DNA of 7,392 nt from positions 1 through 7,392 of the forward strand of contig PWUP01000239.1 in the NCBI GenBank assembly GCA_003562535.1, in the 5' to 3' direction. Position numbers and translations under genes: made by a program. The notes below the pieces were generated by a model. That model was not told where the DNA came from, made no database searches, and worked only from the letters and a program-made list of their open reading frames with translations. Positions 1-5,783 of this stretch are shown in pieces (within the stretch, counting starts at the first letter, position 1; every line of letters starts with the position of its first letter). The DNA comes from Gammaproteobacteria bacterium. GTDB taxonomy: Bacteria > Pseudomonadota > Gammaproteobacteria > Competibacterales > Competibacteraceae.

Positions 1-17
1 CAAAACCAGCAGGATTT

Positions 18-52
18 GATCAGTACCGAGTAATCAGTAGCTGATGGCTGAT
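18..52. repeat. Degenerate heptamer repeat tract with an inverted centre
   Basis: Five consecutive 7-base units can be read: gatcagt, accgagt, aatcagt, agctgat, ggctgat. The first three follow an NNTCAGT/NNCGAGT pattern and the last two an NNCTGAT pattern, which is its inverse, so the tract folds around ATCAG-tag-CTGAT (34-46). Short heptamer tracts of this type occur between genes in various bacteria. Assigning this one to such a family is inference. Confidence 0.4.
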
Positions 53-174
53 AACTTTACAAATCACTAATGATTGCGTTGCTCAGTATAGCAGCATCAG
101 GGTAACATGCGACCACCGTTGCCAGCCTCACGGCTCACCTCCCTGTGACTGGATTCCGCCAGCCCGCCTATGAT

Positions 175-202
175 GTCGGGCAACGCTGCGCTTTTGCCTG
201 AC
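175..202. repeat. Imperfect inverted repeat, dispersed intergenic-repeat type
   Basis: The arms GTCGGGCAA (175-183) and TTGCCTGAC (194-202) pair at eight of nine positions, with a G-T wobble at the ninth, around a 10-base loop. The whole stretch 174-206 resembles a widespread proteobacterial intergenic repeat built as TGTCGGG...GCTGCGC...CCGACCTAC. That resemblance is from memory; the pairing is seen directly. Confidence 0.5.
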
Positions 203-208
203 CTACTC

Positions 209-226
209 GGTTGACGGGTGTCAACC
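209..226. repeat. Perfect 7-bp hairpin
   Basis: GGTTGAC (209-215) and GTCAACC (220-226) are exact reverse complements separated by the 4-base loop GGGT. It starts six bases after the 175-202 inverted repeat, so the two may belong to one composite element. No T-tract follows on either strand that would make it a typical terminator. Confidence 0.5.
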
Positions 227-257
227 CAACCTGCTGCTGTGGGTGCCGTGTTTGTCT

Positions 258-288
258 CGTTCCCACGTTGCTCTGCTGCGTGGGAACG
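258..288. repeat. REP-like palindrome, perfect 10-bp stem
   Basis: CGTTCCCACG (258-267) and CGTGGGAACG (279-288) are exact reverse complements around an 11-base loop. The motif matches, from memory, a dispersed palindrome of the form CGTTCCCACGC...GCGTGGGAACG found in many environmental proteobacterial genomes. It lies 24 bases beyond the aapP stop codon and would form a stable 3' hairpin in the operon mRNA. On the minus strand the stem is followed by GAGACAAACA, not a U-run. It is therefore more likely a transcript-end stabiliser or a mobile REP-type repeat than an intrinsic terminator. Confidence 0.6.
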
Positions 289-311
289 CATCAATCTTTT
301 GATGACACAAT

Positions 312-1097
312 CTAGTGTTGCAGCACCTGACTGAGAAACAATTTAGTCCGATCCGATTTGGGGTTGGTGAAGAACTCGGAAGGCGGAGCCATTTCGACCA
401 CTTCGCCTTGATCCATGAACACCACGGCATCGGCCACTGACTTAGCAAACCCCATCTCGTGGGTGACACAAATCATGGTCATGCCCTCCTTGGCTAATTC
501 CACCATTACATCCAGCACTTCTTTAATCATTTCTGGGTCAAGCGCTGAGGTGGGTTCGTCAAACAGCATCACTTGAGGGCGCATGCACAACGCCCGGGCA
601 ATGGCCACCCGCTGCTGTTGTCCACCCGACAATTGGCCAGGGTATTTATGCGCCTGTTCGGGAATGCGCACTCGTTCTAAATACTGCATGGCTAAGGCAT
701 CCGCCTCTTTTTTGGGCATATGCCGCACCCATAACGGGGCCAGCGTGCAGTTCTCCAGAACGGTAAGGTGTGGGAATAAATTGAACTGCTGGAACACCAT
801 CCCCACTTCACGGCGGATCATTTCAATATTTTTGACATCATTAGTCAACTCGATGCCGTCTACCGTAATGCTGCCTTCTTGATGTTCTTCCAGCCGATTA
901 ATACACCGAATCAGCGTGGATTTACCAGAACCGGAGGGACCACACACCACATAACGCTCACCGCGTTTTACGGTTAAATCCACATCACGCAGTACATGGA
1001 ATTCACCGAACCACTTATTGACCTTGCGCATCTCCACCATCACTTCGTCGCTGCTTTGGCTGGCGACAGTGATGTCTAATTCAATGGGTTGCTCCAT
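312..1097 (-). CDS. aapP: Polar amino-acid ABC transporter ATP-binding protein, AapP/BztD type
   Basis: This 261-residue cytoplasmic ATPase powers L-amino-acid uptake by binding the AapQ/AapM permeases. Every expected ABC motif is present: Walker A GPSGSGKS (53-60), Q-loop QQFNLFPH (103-110), signature LSGGQQQR (156-163), Walker B VMLFDEPTSALD (176-187) and switch histidine in VTHEM (H213). The family resemblance is to GlnQ/HisP-type importers. An N-terminal extension of about 20 residues precedes the nucleotide-binding domain. The ATG at 1097 is supported by GGAG at 1106-1109, eight bases upstream. It is the last gene of the operon, 15 bases after the aapM stop, and ends in TAG at 312-314. 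Its place behind aapJQM argues for aapP over a stand-alone glnQ. The exact substrate range (general amino acids, or glutamate/glutamine/aspartate/asparagine as for Bzt) cannot be read from the sequence. Confidence 0.95.
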   Translation of the reverse strand: MEQPIELDITVASQSSDEVMVEMRKVNKWFGEFHVLRDVDLTVKRGERYVVCGPSGSGKSTLIRCINRLEEHQEGSITVDGIELTNDVKNIEMIRREVGMVFQQFNLFPHLTVLENCTLAPLWVRHMPKKEADALAMQYLERVRIPEQAHKYPGQLSGGQQQRVAIARALCMRPQVMLFDEPTSALDPEMIKEVLDVMVELAKEGMTMICVTHEMGFAKSVADAVVFMDQGEVVEMAPPSEFFTNPKSDRTKLFLSQVLQH

Positions 1098-1112
1098 TAT
1101 TATTGCTCCGAC

Positions 1113-2213
1113 TTAGGCTCGGCGGGTGGTGGATAATACCCGCTCAAGGTATTGGCTGTACTTGGACATGAAGTAGCAAAAAATCCAGTAGATGAACATG
1201 ATGAACATATAGGCTTCGATGAAAAACTGCCGCCATTCCGGATCCCCTAAGGCTTGCCGCGTGGCTAAGACCAGATCAGTTAAACTGACAATCGCCACCA
1301 GTGAGGTGTCTTTGAACAAGCCAATAAAGGTGTTCACAATCGGCGGGATGGCAATTTTCAGCGCCTGCGGCAAAATGATCAATTGCTGGGTTTTCCAATA
1401 CCCTAGACCTAGCGCATCGGCGGCCTCATATTGGCCTTTGGGTAGGGCTTGTAAGCCCCCGCGAATCACTTCAGCCAGATACGCGGCGGCAAAAATGATA
1501 ATGGCCACTTGGGCGCGTAATACCGCATCAATCGACACCCCAGTGGGCATGAACAGCGGTAACATAAACGAGGCCATAAACAGCAGGGTAATGAGCGGCA
1601 CCCCGCGAATCAGCTCAATATAGCCGATACATAGGGCGCGAATCAGCGGTAGATTAGAACGCCGCCCTAAAGCCAGTAGGATTGAAATCGGGAAAGCAGC
1701 GGCAATACCGATAAACGCCAGCATTAACGTCAGGGGCAACCCCCCCCATAGGGTGGTGCGTACCGGCGTTAAACCGAACACACCCCCTCCCATCAGGATG
1801 AAAAACACCGACAGCCCCGCAGCCCAGATGAATAACAAACGAATGTTCCAGTTACGACGATCACAACTGGCTAAGGCCATAGCAATCAGCGCCAGCATCC
1901 CTACTAAGGGTCGCCACTGTTCATCGAAGGGATAACGCCCAAAGATAATCAGTCGATATTTGACCTCTAAAAATGCCCAACAGGCTCCATCCGCTGCCCG
2001 ACAGTCAGCCGGCCCATCGGCTCGGAACACGGCGCTGAACACCAACCAGTCCAGCATCGGCGGTACCACCCAAGCTAACAGCGCCAAAAACAGCACCGTC
2101 AGCAGCGAATTCCACCACCCATTGAACAGGTTAGTCCGCAACCAGCCCAACACGCCCACAGACGCCAGCGGTGCAGGGCGGGGCGGTGTAGGATTTTTCA
2201 CGATACTCGGCAT
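1113..2213 (-). CDS. aapM: Amino-acid ABC transporter inner-membrane permease, AapM/BztC type
   Basis: This 366-residue inner-membrane permease pairs with AapQ to form the translocation channel. A first membrane helix lies at about 37-53. It is followed by a periplasmic segment with C71, C78, a CWAF motif (78-81) and FGRYP (91-95), which is typical of the long AapM-type permeases and absent from short HisM/GlnP proteins. The C-terminal half is a HisM-like permease domain. Its EAA loop starts at E263 (EAADALGLGY, then ILPQALKIAIPP), the contact site for the ATPase AapP. The ATG at 2213 follows the aapQ stop by only 3 bases. GTGGAG, inside the last aapQ codons, lies 9 bases upstream of that ATG, so translation is probably coupled. 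Length is near the rhizobial AapM (a little under 400 residues). Confidence 0.93.
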   Translation of the reverse strand: MPSIVKNPTPPRPAPLASVGVLGWLRTNLFNGWWNSLLTVLFLALLAWVVPPMLDWLVFSAVFRADGPADCRAADGACWAFLEVKYRLIIFGRYPFDEQWRPLVGMLALIAMALASCDRRNWNIRLLFIWAAGLSVFFILMGGGVFGLTPVRTTLWGGLPLTLMLAFIGIAAAFPISILLALGRRSNLPLIRALCIGYIELIRGVPLITLLFMASFMLPLFMPTGVSIDAVLRAQVAIIIFAAAYLAEVIRGGLQALPKGQYEAADALGLGYWKTQQLIILPQALKIAIPPIVNTFIGLFKDTSLVAIVSLTDLVLATRQALGDPEWRQFFIEAYMFIMFIYWIFCYFMSKYSQYLERVLSTTRRA

Positions 2214-2216
2214 GAC

Positions 2217-3407
2217 TTAACGCTCCACTAGCGCGATGCGCTTGTTATACCAGTTCATATACGCAGAAATCAGCAGACTGATACTGAGATAAACAGCCAT
2301 CATGATGGCTATACATTCAATGGCTTGTCCGGTTTGATTCAGCGAGGTATTGGCCACAGAAACCAGATCGGGATAACCGATAGCCACAGCCAATGAGCTG
2401 TTTTTGGTCAGATTAAGGTATTGGCTGGTGGTCGGTGGGACGATAATGCGTAGCGCTTGGGGTAGGATGACTAATCTAAGTTGTAGGGTGCGGCGAAATC
2501 CTAAGGCTGCCGAGGCTTCTGTTTGTCCCCAAGGCACACCGAGAATGCCACTGCGGACAATTTCGGCGATAAATCCTGCGGTATAAATACTCAACCCGAG
2601 TAATAAGGCCAGAAATTCCGGGGTCACACTGCCGCCGCCACGATAATTAAATCTCTGAAACTCGGGGACATCAAATTCCAGCGGTGCGCCTAGGACAAAA
2701 TAGGTCAGGGTTACAGGCACCAGCATAATGGCCAAAATAGGCAGCAACAGGCGCGGTTCACGCCCAGTAGCCAGTTGTATGCGCTTCTCTCGCTGTCGGT
2801 AAACCACCGCAGCCACCAACGATAGCCCCAGTACAATCAGTAACGGAATTTGGCTGGGGTCGTAAATCAGCACCGGAAACTGCAAGCCGCTTTTGCTTAA
2901 TACCACACCGGGTAACGGTTCCAATGCCTGACGCACGGACGGTAGCATAATGGTAATCACCGCATACCAAAAGAATAATTGCAATAATAACGGAACATTG
3001 CGGGTGATTTCGACATAGGTCGAGGCTAATTTTGCCACCAGCCAGTTACTGGATAAGCGGGCAATACCAATCAAAACACCTAATAAAGTGGCCAGTACAA
3101 TCCCAATCAACGATACTTTAAGGGTGTTCAATACCCCGACCGTAAACGCCCGTGCATAACTGTCGGACGGTGAGAAACTGATGACACTTTCGCCAATAGC
3201 AAAACCGGCTTCCTGTTCGAGGAAGCTAAAGCCAGTACGAATACGGCGTTCTTCGAGATTGGTAAGTGTATTATCAACAAAGTAAAAAATGACTAGAGCC
3301 ACCACACCTAGCACCAAAGCTTGGGCTAAGATGCCGCGGACGGTGGGGTTACGCCACCACGCCACTGGCGCAGCGGTTTTCGGAGGTCTTGAAAGCGGTT
3401 GCGCCAT
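2217..3407 (-). CDS. aapQ: Amino-acid ABC transporter inner-membrane permease, AapQ/BztB type
   Basis: This 396-residue inner-membrane permease is the partner of AapM. A first helix lies at about 26-44. A periplasmic stretch containing GFSFLEQEAGF and SPSDSYARA follows, matching AapQ proteins. The permease domain starts with a helix at about 92-115 (NTLKVSLIGIVLATLLG). The EAA loop begins at E297 (EASAALGF, then VILPQALRIIVPP) and contacts AapP. The C-terminal NLTKNSSLAVAIGYPDLVSV and NQTGQAIE segments are strongly conserved in the family. I chose the ATG at 3407: it gives an AapQ-like N-terminus and has GGAG at 3420-3423, although the 12-base spacing is long. An in-frame TTG at 3437 would add ten residues and has a weaker ribosome site. 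The gene follows aapJ after a 79-base gap containing a strong hairpin. Confidence 0.93.
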   Translation of the reverse strand: MAQPLSRPPKTAAPVAWWRNPTVRGILAQALVLGVVALVIFYFVDNTLTNLEERRIRTGFSFLEQEAGFAIGESVISFSPSDSYARAFTVGVLNTLKVSLIGIVLATLLGVLIGIARLSSNWLVAKLASTYVEITRNVPLLLQLFFWYAVITIMLPSVRQALEPLPGVVLSKSGLQFPVLIYDPSQIPLLIVLGLSLVAAVVYRQREKRIQLATGREPRLLLPILAIMLVPVTLTYFVLGAPLEFDVPEFQRFNYRGGGSVTPEFLALLLGLSIYTAGFIAEIVRSGILGVPWGQTEASAALGFRRTLQLRLVILPQALRIIVPPTTSQYLNLTKNSSLAVAIGYPDLVSVANTSLNQTGQAIECIAIMMAVYLSISLLISAYMNWYNKRIALVER

Positions 3408-3449
3408 GGTGCTGTGGTGCTCCGAACGATGAGTCAATAAGCCTAATAG

Positions 3450-3477
3450 TCCATCGCCGCCCGTAGGCGGCGATGGA
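3450..3477 (-). promoter_or_regulatory. Intercistronic stem-loop with a cUACGg tetraloop between aapJ and aapQ
   Basis: The arms 3450-3461 and 3466-3477 are exact reverse complements, giving a 12-bp GC-rich stem. Read on the transcribed minus strand, the loop is UACG closed by a C-G pair, which is the exceptionally stable cUNCGg tetraloop class. It begins nine bases past the aapJ stop codon. No U-run follows (ACUAUUAGG), so it is not a full terminator. Established parallels are stem-loops behind binding-protein genes that protect the upstream mRNA from 3' exonucleases and raise binding protein over permease. That role here is inference. Confidence 0.75.
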
Positions 3478-3486
3478 GTAGGGCAG

Positions 3487-4515
3487 TTAGCGAATCGGCA
3501 TGGCGTACATTAAGCCGCCACGGGTCCACAAATCATTGTCACCACGCGGCAAACGCAGTGGGGTATTGGGGCCGACATTACGCTCGAAGACTTCACCGTA
3601 ATTGCCGACTTGGGTAATGATGTTGTACCCCCAGTCTTGACCGACACCGAGCAGCTCACCCATATTGCCTGAGGCTCCGAGCAGACGCTGTACGGTAGGA
3701 TCGGTGCTGTTGGCACGCATTTCACTGGCATTCTCTGAAGTTACGCCTTTTTCTTCCGCTTCAATCATGGCATACACCGTCCACTTGACGATGGCAAACC
3801 ACTCGTCATCGCCACGGCGGACTGAGGGACCCAAGGGTTCTTTGGAGATGACTTCAGGCAGAATGATATAGGCATCTGGATCGGGGGCGTCATTAGCAAT
3901 GATGGCCGCCAGACCGGAAACGTCAGTTGTATACACTTGGCAACGACCCGAGAAGAACGTATCCAGCGATTGCTCGAAGCCTTCGATCACCACAGCGGTG
4001 AACTCCATATTATTGGCACGGAAATAGTCGGCCAAATTGAGTTCCGTAGTGGTACCAGGTTGCACGCAAATTTCGGCACCATCCAGCTCCAAAGCACTGG
4101 TTACACCCAGATCGGTGGGTACCATAAAGCCTTGACCGTCATAGAAGGTCGTAGGCGCAAAGTGCAGACCCAGCGAGGCATCGCGAGTTAGCGTCCAGGT
4201 TGTGTTACGCGACAACACATCGACTTCACCAGATTGCAGAGCGGTGAAACGCTGTTGAGCATTCAGGGGAATGAAATCCACCGCGTTAGCGTCACCAAAA
4301 ACGGCAGCCGCTATCGCACGACAGACATCGACATCGAGTCCGGTCCAGTTGCCTTGAGCATCCGGGATCGAAAAACCGGCCAAACCGGTATTGACACCAC
4401 AGCGAATCTGGCCACGATCTTTAATGGCATCCAAGGTCGGTCCAGCATGAGCTTGTTGAATGGCACCAAACGCCAGCAGCACTGCTGCACCCATCAGAGC
4501 ATTTTTTACTTGCAT
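3487..4515 (-). CDS. aapJ: Periplasmic general amino-acid binding protein, AapJ/BztA type
   Basis: This 342-residue solute-binding protein captures L-amino acids in the periplasm and delivers them to AapQ/AapM. Residues 1-24 form a signal peptide: a charged start (MQVKN), a hydrophobic core, and QAHA before the probable signal peptidase I cut after A24. The mature part is an SBP_bac_3-type domain with family hallmarks: CGVNTGLAGFS (39-49), DVDVCRAIAAAVFG (61-74), RFTALQSGEVDVLSRNTTWT (89-108), and CVQPGTTTELN (150-160). Cysteines at 39, 65, 150 and 192 match the positions expected for disulfides in this family. The frame is open up to 4632, but I chose the ATG at 4515 because GGAGGTG sits eight bases upstream and the signal peptide starts there. 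As first gene of the operon, with a hairpin behind it, it is probably the most highly expressed. Confidence 0.95.
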   Translation of the reverse strand: MQVKNALMGAAVLLAFGAIQQAHAGPTLDAIKDRGQIRCGVNTGLAGFSIPDAQGNWTGLDVDVCRAIAAAVFGDANAVDFIPLNAQQRFTALQSGEVDVLSRNTTWTLTRDASLGLHFAPTTFYDGQGFMVPTDLGVTSALELDGAEICVQPGTTTELNLADYFRANNMEFTAVVIEGFEQSLDTFFSGRCQVYTTDVSGLAAIIANDAPDPDAYIILPEVISKEPLGPSVRRGDDEWFAIVKWTVYAMIEAEEKGVTSENASEMRANSTDPTVQRLLGASGNMGELLGVGQDWGYNIITQVGNYGEVFERNVGPNTPLRLPRGDNDLWTRGGLMYAMPIR

Positions 4516-4523
4516 TACAACAA

Positions 4524-4530
4524 CACCTCC
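4524..4530 (-). promoter_or_regulatory. Strong ribosome binding site of aapJ
   Basis: The minus strand reads GGAGGTG, ending eight bases before the ATG at 4513-4515. It is a near-ideal Shine-Dalgarno sequence and the best in the operon. It decides the start against the upstream in-frame codons, which would give 39 extra residues ahead of an evident signal peptide. Confidence 0.85.
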
Positions 4531-4604
4531 AAGAAACGTCGCATGATAACGATCATTGAAAATTGTAAAGGTGGGCGCGCCTATGTTGGGCACACCCGTT
4601 GATG

Positions 4605-4632
4605 ATTCTAATTGATTTACAACTATTAGCAA
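4605..4632 (-). promoter_or_regulatory. Candidate promoter of aapJQMP
   Basis: On the minus strand TTGCTA (4627-4632) and TAGAAT (4605-4610) are spaced by 16 bases, matching the sigma-70 hexamers at 4 of 6 and 5 of 6 positions. Transcription would start near 4598 and give a leader of about 80 bases. A rival pair, TTTACA (4564-4569) and TATCAT (4543-4548), has a short 15-base spacer but would give a tight leader of about 20 bases. Neither is proven. Confidence 0.3.
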
Positions 4633-4850
4633 CTGGCTTGTCCCTTAATGTGCCCAGTTTTAAGCTATGTTCAAACGGGTTACTGCATATGTAGTGTACC
4701 AATCCGTCTGCCAAGCAAAAACAATGCCGTTACTGGCTATCTATTGTAATATAATTGTCTTAGCTGAATCGTAGTGCTCGGTTCATAAGAATCGAATACT
4801 CAGCTAGGGAGGGGGGTAATAAAAGGTTAAAATTTTGATAATTAATTGTT

Positions 4851-4879
4851 TTGCAAATTAGTCATTCATTGTTTATGAC
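4851..4879 (+). promoter_or_regulatory. Weak candidate promoter upstream of rlmE
   Basis: TTGCAA (4851-4856) and TATGAC (4874-4879) are 17 bases apart, each matching 4 of 6 sigma-70 consensus positions. A start near 4886 would transcribe the small open frame at 4895 and then rlmE. AT-rich surroundings produce such matches by chance, so support is weak. In E. coli the rlmE-ftsH unit also has heat-shock sigma-32 control; no CTTGAA/CCCCAT pair is evident here. Confidence 0.2.
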
Positions 4880-4894
4880 CGGAAGTTTAAGGTG

Positions 4895-5026
4895 ATGCAC
4901 CAAAACCGTGCCAGCCAGCGCACCAAAAAAGACAAAACCGATAACGCCGCGCTGGCCTCACCCGTCCATGCCTATCTGGGTTATACTGACTCGCAGTACT
5001 GCCGATTCGGCCAGCATACAGGGTAA
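4895..5026 (+). CDS. Possible small ORF (43 codons) ahead of rlmE, unknown
   Basis: An ATG at 4895 opens a 43-residue frame ending in TAA at 5024-5026, 20 bases before the rlmE ATG. The predicted peptide is basic near its start (RASQRTKKDKTD) with a neutral tail, and I recognise no family. About 64 percent of codons end in G or C, higher than in the AT-rich DNA just upstream, which hints at coding. A GGAAG at 4881-4885 lies nine bases ahead of the ATG. Alternatively the block is a decayed remnant. On the opposite strand the same DNA reads as a hydrophobic stretch (GVIGFVFFGALAGTVLV) that lies between two stop codons. Treat as speculative. Confidence 0.2.
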   Translation: MHQNRASQRTKKDKTDNAALASPVHAYLGYTDSQYCRFGQHTG

Positions 5027-5046
5027 GATTGATACAGCATTACAAG

Positions 5047-5676
5047 ATGGTCACACGGCGCAAACGAACAAGCAGCCAACGCTGGTTGCACGAGCACTTT
5101 CAAGATGAGTACGTTAAACGAGCACAGCGCGATGGGTTTCGCTCCCGTGCGGTGTATAAACTAGAGGCCATCCACATTAAAGATCGCTTGTTCAAACCGG
5201 GTTTAACCGTTGTGGATTTAGGGGCAGCACCTGGGGGATGGTCTCAATATTGCGTGGATAAGATTAACCCAGGGGGGCACCTGATCGCCTTGGATCGACT
5301 GCCTATTGAACCGCTACCTGGGGTCACGGTGCTACAAGGTGATTTTCGCGAACAAGCGATACTGGACACCTTATTAACGGTGCTGGAGGGTCGCCCAGTT
5401 GATTTGGTATTGTCCGATATGGCACCCAATACCAGTGGGGTAAAAGCCGTTGACCAACCGCGAGCTATGGACTTAGCCGAGCTAGCGGTTGATTTTGCCC
5501 AATGCTGTTTGCGCCCAGGAGGTGACTTGCTGGTTAAAGTCTTCCAAGGTGAAGGCTTTGATGCCTTGCTGAAAACATTGCGCACGGAATTTGCCACGGT
5601 GAAAGTGCGTAAACCGGATGCATCAAGAGCACGCAGTTCGGAACTTTACTTACTGGCTAGGGACTATGCCCGTTAG
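5047..5676 (+). CDS. rlmE: 23S rRNA (uridine-2552 2'-O) methyltransferase RlmE (FtsJ/RrmJ)
   Basis: RlmE uses S-adenosylmethionine to methylate the ribose of U2552 in the A-loop of 23S rRNA on the large subunit, a late assembly step. The 209-residue product is the same length as the E. coli enzyme and aligns along its length: SSQRWLHEHFQDEYV near the start, the SAM-binding VVDLGAAPGGWSQY (55-68), LVLSDMAPNTSG (120-131), VKVFQGEGFD (163-172) and the terminal KVRKPDASRARSSELYL. The catalytic tetrad K38, D124, K164 and E199 is complete and at the E. coli numbering. I chose the ATG at 5047 because it gives this co-linear N-terminus. An in-frame TTG at 5029 would add six residues, and neither start has a strong ribosome site. 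ftsH follows in the same direction after 107 bases, the standard rlmE-ftsH arrangement. Confidence 0.97.
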   Translation: MVTRRKRTSSQRWLHEHFQDEYVKRAQRDGFRSRAVYKLEAIHIKDRLFKPGLTVVDLGAAPGGWSQYCVDKINPGGHLIALDRLPIEPLPGVTVLQGDFREQAILDTLLTVLEGRPVDLVLSDMAPNTSGVKAVDQPRAMDLAELAVDFAQCCLRPGGDLLVKVFQGEGFDALLKTLRTEFATVKVRKPDASRARSSELYLLARDYAR

Positions 5677-5770
5677 GAAAGCTGTATTAATCTGTCAACT
5701 TTAAGTCCCCGTCCAGTTTGCGGGATCACGCGTGGTCAGCATACAAGCCGCGCTTTGTTCACAAAACGTT

Positions 5771-5776
5771 GAGGTG
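5771..5776 (+). promoter_or_regulatory. Ribosome binding site that sets the ftsH start at TTG
   Basis: GAGGTG lies seven bases before the TTG at 5784-5786, an ideal distance. The next in-frame ATG (5793) would be 16 bases away, too far for this site. The TTG start gives an N-terminus (M)NDMVKN that, from memory, resembles that of other gammaproteobacterial FtsH proteins. Confidence 0.7.
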
Positions 5777-5783
5777 TTCGACC

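Larger units (their letters stand above)
1..311. other. Non-coding region downstream of aapP, rich in small palindromes
   Basis: No credible gene is seen in these 311 bases. Short open frames exist, but they run through inverted repeats and resemble no family I know. Four separate repeat structures lie here: a heptamer-phased tract (18-52) and three hairpins (175-202, 209-226, 258-288). The aapJQMP transcript enters from the right and would form these hairpins in its 3' untranslated part. None is followed by a clear U-tract in the minus direction, so no standard intrinsic terminator can be assigned. The gene to the left lies outside the window. Confidence 0.7.
4516..5046. other. Divergent intergenic region between aapJ and rlmE
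   Basis: These 531 bases separate two divergent operons and should carry both promoters. The part nearest aapJ holds its ribosome site and weak promoter-like hexamers. The middle (about 4700-4890) is AT-rich and contains an exact TATAAT at 4750-4755 with no matching -35 at a usual distance. Positions 4895-5026 are GC-richer (about 55 percent) and open as a 43-codon frame, described separately. The yhbY gene that lies divergently next to rlmE in E. coli is not here. Confidence 0.6.

Noticed and set aside
258..288. Intrinsic terminator for aapJQMP
   Set aside because: The stem is strong, but the minus strand continues GAGACAAACA after it, with no U-run. It is kept as a repeat.
97..294. Minus-strand 65-residue open frame
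   Set aside because: It runs through three inverted repeats, has low-complexity composition and no family resemblance.
4541..4559. Fur box upstream of aapJ
   Set aside because: Only ATGATAA-type pieces match and the symmetry is out of register with the Fur 19-mer. An amino-acid importer gives no reason to expect it.
4516..4632. 39-residue N-terminal extension of AapJ
   Set aside because: It would bury the signal peptide and ignores the strong GGAGGTG site placed for the ATG at 4515.
4677..5046. Sigma-32 heat-shock promoter for rlmE-ftsH
   Set aside because: The E. coli operon has one, but no CTTGAA followed at 13-14 bases by CCCCAT could be found here or in the 5677-5783 gap.
4908..5108. 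66-residue plus-strand frame overlapping the rlmE start
   Set aside because: It overlaps rlmE in another frame, has no ribosome site or family match, and is best seen as a shadow.
5724..5737. Near-palindrome GATCACGCGTGGTC between rlmE and ftsH
   Set aside because: It has 12 of 14 symmetric positions but no loop or T-tract and no known operator match; probably chance.
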